A stretch of 64,000 bases of DNA from Branchiostoma floridae. Lineage: Eukaryota > Chordata > Leptocardii > Amphioxiformes > Branchiostomatidae. The stretch is from positions 6,239,870 to 6,303,869 of the forward strand of contig NC_049987.1 in assembly GCF_000003815.2 (NCBI RefSeq), in the 5' to 3' direction. The position numbers and the translations under genes were made by a program. Below are positions 12,016 to 25,300 of this stretch, one piece after another (within the stretch, counting starts at the first letter, position 1; each line of letters begins with the position of its first letter). The notes below the pieces were generated by a model. The model was given only the letters and a program-made list of their open reading frames with translations, did no database searches and was not told the DNA's origin.

Positions 12016-15000
12016 TCAGACACCACTGGATGCTTCAGAACTGTCAGACGACGTTGAGCTGAGGGCACTAACTCTGTGCCTGACCAGTCTTTGGTGAGGA
12101 GAAACCCTCTGACTATTTAAGGTGTGGGTGGTCCCCGCCCTTGATAACATGCTGCCACACCTAGCGACCATCGTTTTGGGCCGCATGACGATGGGAGTGT
12201 CGAACTTCCTTGCCCGTCTGATGTCCTCTCGCTCGCGATCGTCGCTAGGCGCGTCGGTAGGTTCCGTAATCTTTCGGGTGTTCTCGGCATTGTACGGAAG
12301 GCATAGTATGTCGTCATTGCACCGGCTTAAGGCGGACACGAGACGATTCACCTTCTTAGAGCGGAGTTTTTCCTCGGTTGGAGACTTATCAAAGCGTCTG
12401 TGATGACGAAGCACTTCCTCCACAACTGTCTGTTTGTAAACGTCCCACTTGGATTGTTCCTGTAACGCTATCAACAACGCCTCGGCTGATGGATACCTAC
12501 GAGATGAATATAAAGCTTGAAATGAGCATACAACATACAACATACAAAGATGGCAAATCCAATGTTAGCACTTTTTCAAGTATCGCATGGCGTCGCTGTC
12601 GTACCTGTGAGCCGTACTAAATTTCCATATCTTACATTTGCATTGATTTGTTGTAACCGTCCTTTCAGAAAAGATAAACATGACAAATGAAGAAAACTGC
12701 AAGACAGATATCCAGTTAGTACTCACTTCTTTTCGTATCCTAAGAGTTTGGCGTGTTCTGTGGCTTCATCGGAAGCGATCTCCCTGAAGTTGGCACGTTT
12801 GAGTCTGTAGATTCTGGTTCCTATCCCCAGACTCATCAGGATCAGCGGGCCCGTGTCGGACACACCCATGGTTTCCTGCAGGCCCTGTGAGAAGGGAAGA
12901 ATGTGATGGTGTGACCAGGACATAACATAGTACCACCCATAGCGGGTGGTCAAAATAAAGTGGACTATGGATCCGTGGGAGGGGGTTCGATCTTGGCAAG
13001 GACATATTGTAAAGGATGCATGCATTTGCCATTTCGGATGGTGAAGTAAAGTCAAAGGTCCTGTGTATGAGGTAGCTTTAGGCGTTAGCGTCAATCGCCA
13101 ATNNNNNNNNNNNNNNNNNNNNNNNNNNNNNNNNNNNNNNNNNNNNNNNNNNNNNNNNNNNNNNNNNNNNNNNNNNNNNNNNNNNNNNNNNNNNNNNNNN
13201 NNTGGCAAAGCGACCTTGCGCTACGAGATAATGAATAAGCGCTATAATATCAAGTTTATTGCAAATTCTTGCCCGTGGGCTAATTGCAGGTAACATAGAT
13301 TCAAACAGTGTAAAATACAATATCACAAGTGTCTACTCTAGTCTAAAACTAGTAAAAGCTAACTCTAGATCCTGGGTTATTGGGTTCGACACCTTTTTCG
13401 AAGACAGTGGAAGACGAAAGATCCCACTTTTTCTATTATGTGTGGGTTTAGTGATGTTAAAAGGTGAACTGCTTTCTTTTTGTCAGTGAATGTGAGAAAG
13501 TTTGGATGGAATTTGATGGCCTCTTTGAACAGCTCTATTCTTTCTTGGTTATAGAAAGAGCAGTTTGACATGAAATGTGTTTCGTCTTCCACCACATTTG
13601 AAGTGCATTGTTTGCACGTTCTTTCACACACGGATAGCCTCTTGTACCGCCCTCTCTCAATTTCGAGAGGGTGGGCACTAATTCTAATTTTGCTGATTGC
13701 CGAGCGTAAATCAAAATTATCTAATTCTAAATATTTTTCCATAGTATGTGCTGTTTTACAGGTCTTATAAAACCTTAGCTTACCAGTATCTATACTTAAG
13801 TTATGACGAGAGGTTTGGATAAACATATCAGAGATTCTAGATCTTATCATTGTACATATAGATCTGATATCACTAAGTGAGTTACAAGAATAGAAAAGGT
13901 AGGAGTGGCCACTACTATCTAAAATTTCTTTCACTCGTTGTGAAAAGGTTCTTCTGCGACTATTAGAAATAGATTTATGTTGATACAAAAGGGCATCAGC
14001 TTGTTACAAATGTCTTTGAGAATCCATTTGTAATAAGCGTAGCCAGTAACGAATAACACGCACAGATATATCTAAGTCTAAAGGAAATCTGCCAAGCTCC
14101 GCTCTAGATGCTAAATTACTACAATTTCTAGGAACTCCAAGTATATTCTTACAAAAACGGTGATGGGAAATTTCAATTGGGGAGTTGTCATTAATAGACT
14201 CTGTGCCCCAAATTTCACACCCATATAGGAGAATCGGCTTTATACAGGTATCAAATATTTTTAACAAGCACAATAATATGTCCTCTCAGTCTCACTGATT
14301 AAGAACTTTATCTATAAAAATACCGTCCGAATACAATAAGGCAATGCATATCCAGATCAAAGGGAAATACTTAAAAACGAACGAAGAAAACTGCTGTAGG
14401 TTCAGCCGGCTATTGATGCTCAATAGATCGAGTCCTCAGAGTCAGGCAACTCATGCGATACTGTCCAGCGACCTCTGCCAAGTGAAAGCAGAATTGCAGC
14501 CCGTGATAAAATATGCATGCCATGAAAGTCGAAATAATGACATCGCGAATTATGTAACATCACTGTTAATATGTTTAGCATCAAACATCCAACTTTGTAG
14601 TTCCTAAGTCAGGCTCTAGGTGGCTCTTGTAGCATTGATACAGTACGGGAAGAAAAACTAATATTCTGAGATACTTACAAACACATCACCTCTTTTCAAC
14701 ATCCCTATTTCCACATAAACCACGTCGTTTTTTCTCCTCTGTCTGAGTTGTGCCTCGATGAGAGACCGTAGCGTCATGTCCAGTTCCTCGGGTGGCCTGC
14801 GCTGTTTGCCCGCCCGACTCACGTCATGCGAACCGTCGTCTACTTCCACCGTAAACACGTCCATCGATGCCTGATCAATCAAACAAATTAATAAATTAAT
14901 TAATCAATGTTTATCTAGGATCAATATCGTAGTAAATACTAATAGGTCCTGAGTTATGGTAATGGACGAAATTTACGGTAAAGTTTACTGAATTAAATGT

Positions 15001-18000
15001 TAGCCAAAAAAAGCTCAAGCAAACCAGCAAGAAACGTATTTGTCTTGTGGTACAATGTTTATTCCACTGTTGTCCTCATTCCAAAATTTGCAGCATTTTG
15101 AATCATGGAAAATTGTAGCGTTCTTTGAAGGGTTTGTCGATGGAAACACCATCAAACAGGGAACAAAGAAATCCCACCTACAGCAATATACTCAAACAAA
15201 TTAATTTTTTTAAGTGGATATAAAGGTTATACTTAAATTTTATGTGCAAGAGAGCTCTCTAGAGTCACAGGGGTCAATGGCCGCTAGTTCACTGACCTGA
15301 GGGTCTTGATCGTTGTCCTGGGCGGGGTCCCCGCGGATCGAACGGAGCATGCGCTCGGACCTGCTGCGCATGCTCTCTGATCTATCTATCGGGACCTCTT
15401 CTTCCTCTTCACTGTCTGGCTCTTCATCTAAATGTCGGAATTAAGTATGCACGTTATACTCGTATACATCGTGCAGTTCGTATGCCCTATACAACTTTAA
15501 CAGCTTGTATATACCATTCACAATGTCCAACGAACTCCTCTTAGTTTAAGACGTTTCTTCACAACTCTCTCTCCCCCCCCCCTCTCTCTCGTGTCTTATG
15601 CGATTACAAAACCATTTTCCATGACTACTAGAAAGATTTACAAATGTTTTAGAACTTTTTTCATTGTATTCATTCAATACACAAAGACCTATGACATAAT
15701 CATTCAATAAGGTATACGTACTCACTTATCATACTCTTTGCAGACATACTTTGTCCGTTTTATTTGCATGCAAATCTTGTCTGTTCGGTGTTCAAAAGGG
15801 CACCGAAACCCTAGAATTATACACACGAATAACAATAAAACAGACAAACAGACACACACCGGTCCCTCTCTCACCGTGGAAAACATCCTCATCATCCTCG
15901 ATGACGTCATCATGAACTGCGAAGGAAACCCGTCTTGTGCCTACGTCACTGGGCGGGTCCCCACGCAGGCTGGCGGGGCGGGTCAGACTTTCCTTCTCCA
16001 GCACCAGGCTCTTCAGTACCTTACACTGGCCCTGGGAGGGGAAGTAAAAGAAAATACTTTAATCCGACTAGAAATCATGTCTTGTCGTACGGCACCGATT
16101 GTTTCACAAAATTGGTACATAATTTAAATAAGTCTTTTCTTCTAGTGTTTGGTTGGCAGCTGAAAATGGTGTTCATTTGCAAAACCATGCCCGAAGGCTA
16201 ATTGCATGAACATTCTCAAGAGAAAAGTAAAGGAGTACATAACGCTTATGTCTAATCAAATGTATGGTGCATCTATTATTGGCTTTGACTCCCTCTATAA
16301 AGACAGTGGCTAATGAACTGTCCCACATTCTGCAAAATGAACGGGTTCAGTTAATAATTGTCGCAACGTTGGTATGTGACGTTGCAATACCTTTGTTGTG
16401 TTCGAAATACCTTGGCCTTCAAATGATATGTAAAAATGTGATTTTTTTTTCTTCCGGTGTTTGCTTGGTAGCTGACTAGTTGCCACAACTTTGGCAGATA
16501 TTCTGTGGTCATTTCATAAAGAACCTTGCCTTCAAGTGATACGAATCTACTACTTTGTGGATTTTGGGAAACAAAATATCGAGTTATACACTACAATAGA
16601 TATGTTCCTATGAAGACAAATGTGAGGTACATTGTTTTATACTTTACGCTAACGTGTGTTCTTTTGGGAAGCTTCTTACCTCAACACAAACGTATATCCA
16701 CTCGTCCTCTTCACTATCGTCTACTATGATGTGGTCCGACTTGAACTGAAAATTGCATTATAAAAGTGCAAGTTAGCTCGCTAACAAGAAAACACAAGTA
16801 GTATAACGGCAAAAAAACGCAAACAAACGCACAAAAAATCGCCAAACGCTCTACAGAAGACATAACCTTCTTGTTCATTTCTCGGTTCGAAGTAGGCATT
16901 CGCAGTCTATGCACTGTGGGCAATATGTCAAACATGTAGACCCCCGGCCACTCTTTATGTATTGCCAAGGACATACAGTGTATTAGTAGTAGTCTACTGC
17001 TGCTGCAGTGGTCTGGACACTCTGCAGCTGCATTCAGTCTTTCTTCAACTCTTTCCACTTCGTCCTGTTCATTGCACATGCGAATTGCAAATCGTGAACT
17101 AGCTTATGATAAGGCTCTCTTCTATCCTTACCTCCTGCATCTGTGTCTCGATACACAGCTGGCGTAGTGCATCCGGTGGCCAGTAGCGATGTGCAAACAG
17201 CGGCACCTGTCTGTTGAGGGTGAAAACGCAGAGCAATTTTGTCATGAGTTGATACTAAAAAGGTAGATGAATATCAATGTTTTCCTTCACTGCAAGATGA
17301 CAACTACTGAGTCTTAGAATTCTTGTCATTTGATATATCATTTAGTCCCTGAGACCTTCAACCTTCGCCTTGTATCTTCCACAGGAAGTAATGGAATAAG
17401 AGTAAAACAAAAATATGTCATATGTAATAAAAATGCAGGTTTTAATACCACAACTGACCTGAGAAATTTGACTCTCTCATCCAGCTCAGCGTCGAAGATT
17501 TTTGGACAAACCTCGGCGAAAATCTTGTCATCTACAATGAGGAGTTCACACGGCTCTCTCACGGTCACACTGGCGGTACGGGGGCAGCCGCGGAGCAGCG
17601 CGATCTCCTGTGGAAACACGGGAGTAAGAATAGCTCTGTAAGATCTAGTCAAGCGAACCGAAACTGATTTTGTAAGTGGTGAAATATTGTTCACCAGTGC
17701 TAGCCAGCATGTCAGATTCGAATATGAGAAAACTGCAGATAGTACAAAATAGAGCGTGTAGACTGTTATTAAGATGTAAATCAGACACGTCTGTTAGGCG
17801 GATGCATCTTGAGCTTGGTTGGCCTACAGTGAGTAAGAGATTTTCTTTAAGTACTCTGATTATGTTCTTGAAAATCCTCAATAGCCACGAACCACAAAAT
17901 GTGTACAATTCCTTCATACCAGTTAATTCATCCCACATGTATAATACTAGATTTTCTGTATCTAACAACTTCAGACTACCCAAACCTAAAACAAACAGTG

Positions 18001-19270
18001 GAAAACGTACCTTCTTGTACCGAGCAATTATGCTCTGGAACTCATTGCCATCTGACATTAAGGCACTGTGTACATTGTGCAGTTTTAAACAAGCCATCTC
18101 CAACATTGTCATCTAGACCTTTGACCTCTAGACACTGTGCTCTATTGTAAATACTTTGTGATTGTTGTATTTTTTAAAATGTATGTATTCATGTTGATTG
18201 TCATGTTGATTCATGTTGATTGAACCTTGGAAGATTAGCCCGTAAGGGCTAAAAGGTTTCTTAATAAACAACAATCAAGCGAACCGAAACTGATTTTGTA
18301 AGTGGTGATCTCCCTGTAAAGGCTCCATGTTTACAGACAACACTTACGGAAAGGGCGGGAGGTTCAGTTGGATGTAAGAATAGCTCTGTAAGATCTGATG
18401 AAGCGAACCGAAACTGATTTGTTAGAGGCGATCTAAGCTGTTACTGTATTTGCTCCACGTTTACAGGCACTACTTATATCTTTTGTAAATCGTTTAAAGA
18501 CAAAATATGGACATTAAATATGATGAATTTTGTTGTTGTTGTTACCGTACGGAGTTGTTGAAAGACAACAACAATGTTACAAGGGGATCGTTTCTTTAGC
18601 TGTGGAATGACAACGTCAAAACGAACCAGAAGTTCCATCACACACCAGGCGGTTTCATTATTATAAATAAGTACTGCAGTAGTTCAATACTATCCTGAGC
18701 GCCAAAAAGAGTATTTTACCTACTCCAACAAGTCATTACTTCACATATATAACATTGGAACCACCTTTCCCCTGTAGTTTCTTCAAGTGCTGCAGTGGGC
18801 TTTGAACTCTCCTTGGTGCTGAAAAGCCATCAGTTTCAAGCAAAGTAATACATTCGGTTGTCATTAACTGCAAATAAACTTACATACTACCAATGAGTAT
18901 TCCTCTTTATCATTTCTCTTGTTGTTAAAGCTACTGTTAGTGTACTATTGAATGTAATCTGCAGACACCACATATTGTTGGTATGTAACATAGATACTGC
19001 TATACTACCCACCCCGAAGGAGTCCCCTCTGCCCAGTACCGCCTCGGTCCGCATGAAGACTTCGCCCGTGGCCTGGTTGGTGTCCTCGGCGTTCACGAAG
19101 ACGGAGCCCGAGTACACAAAGTAGAACCCGGACCCGTTATGGCCCTTCCTCAGTACCACCCGCTCAGCTTCCACACTGGAGAAAGAAACTTGGCGATTAC
19201 TGACATGTGGGGGGTAAAATCAGTAAATACATTTGGATACCACACACACACATACGAACACACAGACACA

Positions 19271-19306
<36 letters not shown>

Positions 19307-22300
19307 CACGCAAATCCACACCCCTGCACATACGCATGCATGCGTGCACACACAGCCACACACACACATAAGCACACTTACACACACATACACACAAACA
19401 CACACAAACATGTACACACGCACGCACGCAGACACGCACACACACACACACACACACAATCACACAATCACACACACACACGCTATAAGTATAAGAGAAA
19501 CTGTATTTACTTACCACTGATAGAGAATAGACCGGCACATGATGCCCTGTATGCGCGGTGAGAATACGCGGAACGCCTTCAGACACCGCAGCAGAGCGTG
19601 AAGTTTTCGGCATTCCTGCTCGGAGCGGGACCGCGGAGACTTCCCCATGATGTCCGTGGCCCAGCGGGGCAGCCGCATCGTCGCCTACACAACACAGGAA
19701 ACATAGTGTCTCCTTCTGATACTCATAACAGTACATGCACCATAAGTCTTGCTGTGTCGATGGAAGTTCGGAAAGTAATATTTCGTTCACCCTATCTGGA
19801 ATTTTAGTCATACCTACTCTGCCAGCAGAGGTTTGACTCCGGCTTAAGGCGTTTTTGTTGGACTGTCTAGTTTGTGCCGTTTTCTTCAAGTCCACAGACC
19901 GAACCTTTTCTTTTAGAGTAAGTACTAGCAATACCTACTTTATTTGAAGAAATAGGTACTATATGTAATGTAACAAATGACGAACTAAAATAATTCCTGT
20001 CAATCTAGTAGGTCGCAAATATAGCTGAGTTTGCATATATATATTATATAATCCCTTACCTCCGTCCTCCTGGCGTACATGTCCTTGTTGAAGGCGAGAA
20101 TCTTCTCGTCGTGATGGAGCGTGTGGAAGCGCAGCTCGGCGGCGGTGGGGGTGGTCTTGTCCCGGGAGAGAGTCGTCATGGCGAGCCGGAGCCTGTGCAC
20201 CAGGATAACCAGCCGCACCGCGTGGTAGAATCGGGCTAGACCAGCCTGGAATGTATAAGGGTATGTGCTCTTTAGTATACGGAAAAGTCTACGAAGTGTA
20301 TAAACGTCAGAGGGCATTAATGGCCATCCGTACCCAGTTCACCATCATATCGCCAGCCGCATCGCGTGGTAAAATCGGGCTAGACCGGCCTGGAAGGTAC
20401 AAGGGTAGTACGTACTCTTTAGTGAAAGCATATAAAGTGTGTAAAACTGTGGGTGCAATGATCCAATACACCGCTAGAGGGCAGTCATGGCCAGTCGGAG
20501 TCTGTGCACCATCAGGATCACCAGCCGCACCGCTTGGTAAAATAGGGCTAAACCGACCTGGAATATTCAAGCGTACGACTTCGTGCTCTTTAGTACATTT
20601 ATATGTATACGGAAAAACATACTAAGTGTGCAAAACTGGCGCTGTGATGATACAATACAACGCAAGAGGGCAGTATTGGCGATCTGGAACCTGTCCGAAG
20701 AGAACAGTAAATTCTAATCAAAACATGTGTGCACGCCGGGGCTGTAACTACAACTTAGACACATGCATGTTATCTTACAGTAGAACTGTTGGCCAGTTTT
20801 TTTTTTTAAACGACGCAGGCACAGGTAGGCAGCCGCACAGTTCTGGCGTCTTAATTTCAAGAAGGCTGTGACAGTAGCGACCACAGACATGTATAGTCTA
20901 AGACAGTTTCCGTCTTAAACATTCACGACTATGCCAATAGTAATATGATGATGATCTTAGTCTGCGATCGTTCGACGACGGAATGACAAATATGTCGTGA
21001 CTGTTGAAAGCCTCTGCACTGGTAATCCTAATGAACAAAATGAACAAAATATTTACTTAAGACCACGTCTTGACTTAAAAAATTGGGCGAGCAAATAAGT
21101 GCAAATTTCTGCCCAAATACCCGCCGGTTGCCTGGACGATGTTTGATCATTTTTCATCCCTTTTTATCCTTTCCCACGGTGCGTTAAACACAATCTGGCG
21201 GGTTAGGCAAACAGAATTACATCAAGTGGATGGAACAGGTGGGGCCTGTGCGACATATGGGGAGATGTACGGATTCAGCACACCCTCGATGTTTTACGTT
21301 TGGACTTCTACGAGTATGCATCACCGAACGATTTGAGAACTATTTAATTCACCCCAAGGGTGTGAAGGGTTGTTTGAAGCTTGTCATTGTGTATGTGTGT
21401 GCTTGTGTCTGTCTGCCTGTGTGTCAGCGCTAGCGTTACTAAGGTTACGTTACTACCGTACGATACCCCCCCCCCCCAAAAAAAATCTTTTTTTACCAAA
21501 ATAAAGGAGAATAAAGAATTTGTGAAAGGGAGAGAAAGGAAAAGACACAGAAACTACAACAGATCCGCGAATTCCACGGATTTCACCCGAATGAGGTCCC
21601 TGACATTAAAGTGATGAATAACGCAATCACAGAAGCTATGCCGACAGCCGCTTTTTGTCCTTAACAAAATCAAATATCTAATCCGGAGGCGACTTAAAGG
21701 ATCAACGTACCTCAAATTAGACGTCTTAAGAGAAAGGACGCATTGTTCGGGAGTATTGTGCAGAGATACACATCTGTTCCTGCGTTTCTTTAGAAAATCG
21801 GCGAAATAAGATATCCCTCGCAGAATTTGAGGCTAATTATTTTTCAATTCCTGTTTTCAATACGCAATCTTGGTGGATAAACAAAAAGGTGTTTCTTCAT
21901 CCACGTTGCTCAATTTCACTTAAAATCTTATCGATGATATAGTAGACAAGAGTTTAAAAATGTAAAAAGATTACAAAGAAGAATTTGTCATGTTTCAGAA
22001 GTGTGATACAGACTGATGAATACACACATAATTGTTAAACTCTCGAGTTTTATTAAGTCTTGTTTTGGATTCCTAATCCTTGTGTTGTGTTTCATTCTTT
22101 CCTTCCCCAATCAATAATTCTACTATCTGTCTCCTCCCTATCAAAGTTGGACACTTCTACATGATAGATCATGACACATCACTTTACCCCCTGCATGCAC
22201 CATGCATCAATAACATCATAGTTAAGACATGGCTTAAGAAGACAGAAATAACTAGATAACGCTTAATAGATAAAACCATGATAGTCAAGATTATGGTACG

Positions 22301-25300
22301 GTTTGAACAGATTCCGTCTAAACACAACTTGAAATCATCTTGTAAAGTTAAGCAGGCGCTAACACTTGCCTCTTGCCGCAGGCTCCTGAAAAAAAAATCA
22401 CAAAAGACGAAGGAGCTTCCGTACCAGGTATCATATGTCTATCTTAAAGTGATTGATAGAGGAGGAGCTCACAGGTCAAGCCACTGTCCAATTCCGTCCC
22501 ACGATAATCAACGATTTTTGATATTTCAGACAAGGACCTACGACAGATATTTTCATCACAAGAGTGTTAAATTCTGTACGACACATCTACATAATAATAA
22601 TAAATCCATCGCCTTGCTGTCTTCACCCTGCAGTATGGTAAGTGTACCCACGATAACAACAGTAGGTGGGGGATTGGAGATAAGCCACCGCCCGGGGGCA
22701 TGCTCTGTACGTTTCACCTCCTATCCTCGCGTGGGGGAACCTAAATATAGCCTCCATAGCAGGCTCTCTGGCCCTTTTATCGTCTGTTTTTAAATGCATT
22801 TTAACTGGCCATTTCTTTGTTGTACTGGGTCGTACGGGCCGGTGGTATATTACACCGAAAGACTTGTCACACCTGGCTTTTACACATCTGACTGCAAATG
22901 TTCTTTAACTTAAAAACTATCCAGAGAAGACATACTGTGCTTGGTGATAACATATTCCACTCTACGGGAAAATACGAATTTTTAAATACATCAATCCTAG
23001 GTTGGTAACTCTGGTACTTGAAGGCATGACTGTTTCTTATTCGGTACAAGTAACCCAGTACAAAAGAAATGGTCAGCAAAAGTGTATTATGAGCCCCAAA
23101 AAGACTAAGAAAGGCCCAGAGATCCTGCGAACCTAAACCAGCAATCGCCATTCTGCAGCTTGACAAGTCCAGGAGATTTATATGCTCGGTCACGTAACAG
23201 ACAACAAACAAGTGTGTGCGCGAAATCCTATCAACGGTATCATCAATTCACACAGACAACGTGAGGTCTAACAAAGGAGTATGATTAATTACAATCTTAG
23301 GTGTGATATTCAAAACAGCTTCAAAAGTTTGCAAAAGCTTTCTCAACAGATGGAAGATCAAAGAAAACCGCTTGTTTAAGACGAAACCAATTTCCTTCAA
23401 TAGATCGTAAAAATTGTCATTCCTGCCCATTCGTTAAATGAAAGCTATCATTATGGTCAAAACAAAACACTGACTTGCCTGTAAATCTAAAACGTGTCCT
23501 GAAATAAAGATACGATGCCGTATAAACATTTATTAAATCCATTGATTTCAGATTGAATACACAGTAAAAGTATCAGTGTTGTGTTTTAGAGGCCACTCAA
23601 ATTTAATCTCCAACCAGATCCTACGGTGCCATAAGATAGTGTCAAAGCTGGCCAGGGAGTATAGCCGGCTAAGGGAGTCAAACGGGAAGTTTGATACTAT
23701 ACATTACGCACCGTGGATCTGGTTGGAGATTAACTCAAATTCTAATAGACTGTTGGTTGTAGGATTGACAAGAAATAATTGTATAATTGGAAGATCAACA
23801 TAAAAACAGAGTCTGAGGATAAGTCTGTACATTGATACACATAGTTTCAGAGAGTACATAGTGTCAGTTTCAACAAGGAGCTTTTGTTTCAAGTCTTCCT
23901 TCCAATTTGCCATTTCTTTTTTGTCATCTTTTACTTTAAAACGTCTCAGAAACAAAGTCAAAGAACTGAATCGGTGTGGCCCCAGTAATTATAGGTACTG
24001 TCTCGTGTTTGCGCATGTTCAGCCGCGGGGCATGATGGGTGCCATAAATCTTAATTTTTGCTATAAATCTTTTCGCGAGGAGACATTAAAAAAACTTGAC
24101 AAACCGGTCCGTTACCAGGAGACAACACTACACACTGTTAGACAAGTCAGCAAGCCGCCACAAACCATTAGACCACCATTTATTTACAAGATAACCAAAG
24201 CTTGAAAAATCCTATGTTTTTCATCTTTTCTTCTGACCATAATTGTCTGATAAATCTTAGAAATTTTACGTATGAAAATAGGATAAAAACTATAGATGAG
24301 AAGTAGGCTACCTTTTCTCCTTCCCGCCAGTTCTGTCTACTGTGTGTGGTTCTCTCTCGTGCCCGCCGCCAGAGTGCAACACATCTGAAGTACGAGAAAA
24401 GACATGTACGTAATGTACTGAAAGTGAAGTCAAAGATTTTGTACAGCAATCATAACGAGTGCAATGTTAGGAAATCTATCTATAAGGCCAGAGCATAAGG
24501 CTGCTGGCTACAGATTCTATACTGTACTATTCTATATACTAGTAGTACTAAGCGACAATGATAGAGGACACAATGAGGTGTTGTATGTTACTCTCCAAGT
24601 AGAGGTTGGTGGGAAAATCGCGAAATTTTTCTTTATATGCCATTTTTCGACCAGCTTTGCCACCAAAAAATACGGCATATAAGGAAAAGGTCACGATTTC
24701 CCCACCAACCTCTGCTTGGAGAGTATTGTATGTCTGATATACAGTCACATTAGATATACTGATACTCTCAAGTCGTTATGTTGCAATGCCGTTTGAATGG
24801 TATGAAATGATACGTGATATGACACCTGGGATTACCATGGATAAAAGCTTCCACGTTAATTAGCTTTTCCAACTCCCTGGTGTTCTTACAAATTAAAAGT
24901 GCCCGGTGTTTTCAAAATTAGTCCCCCGTCGCTGGAACATTGCGGCTTGAAATGTGATCTTGTGGTTAATTTGATGTGTTCCTTTTCATTAGATGTCATG
25001 AATATTAATAATATCAACGAAACTTCGCTGGAACTACATTGTGCCATGAAGTGAGGGAATGGCTAAATTGGATAAAATTATATATAAGCCTAAAATCCTT
25101 ATAGTTTAGCCACAGGCTGAGAAGACTTAGGTTGAAACAGATGGACCTCATGTGAAACTGAAAGGGCAGTAGCATTAAGATATTCTTTGTAGGTATTCTC
25201 CTTCTTCTAGTAAAAGAAATCAAACAAGAAAATAGGAATAATTTAGATTACACGACCAGGAAACAGAAAGGGACGCTGCATGCATATCGTAAACCTATCG

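Noticed and set aside
19197-19931. Long minus-strand open frame of ~240 codons
   Set aside because: Most of it is translation of the TG microsatellite (Cys-Val repeats). The part over the real exon is read in the wrong frame relative to the phase-consistent CNBD2-like gene model.
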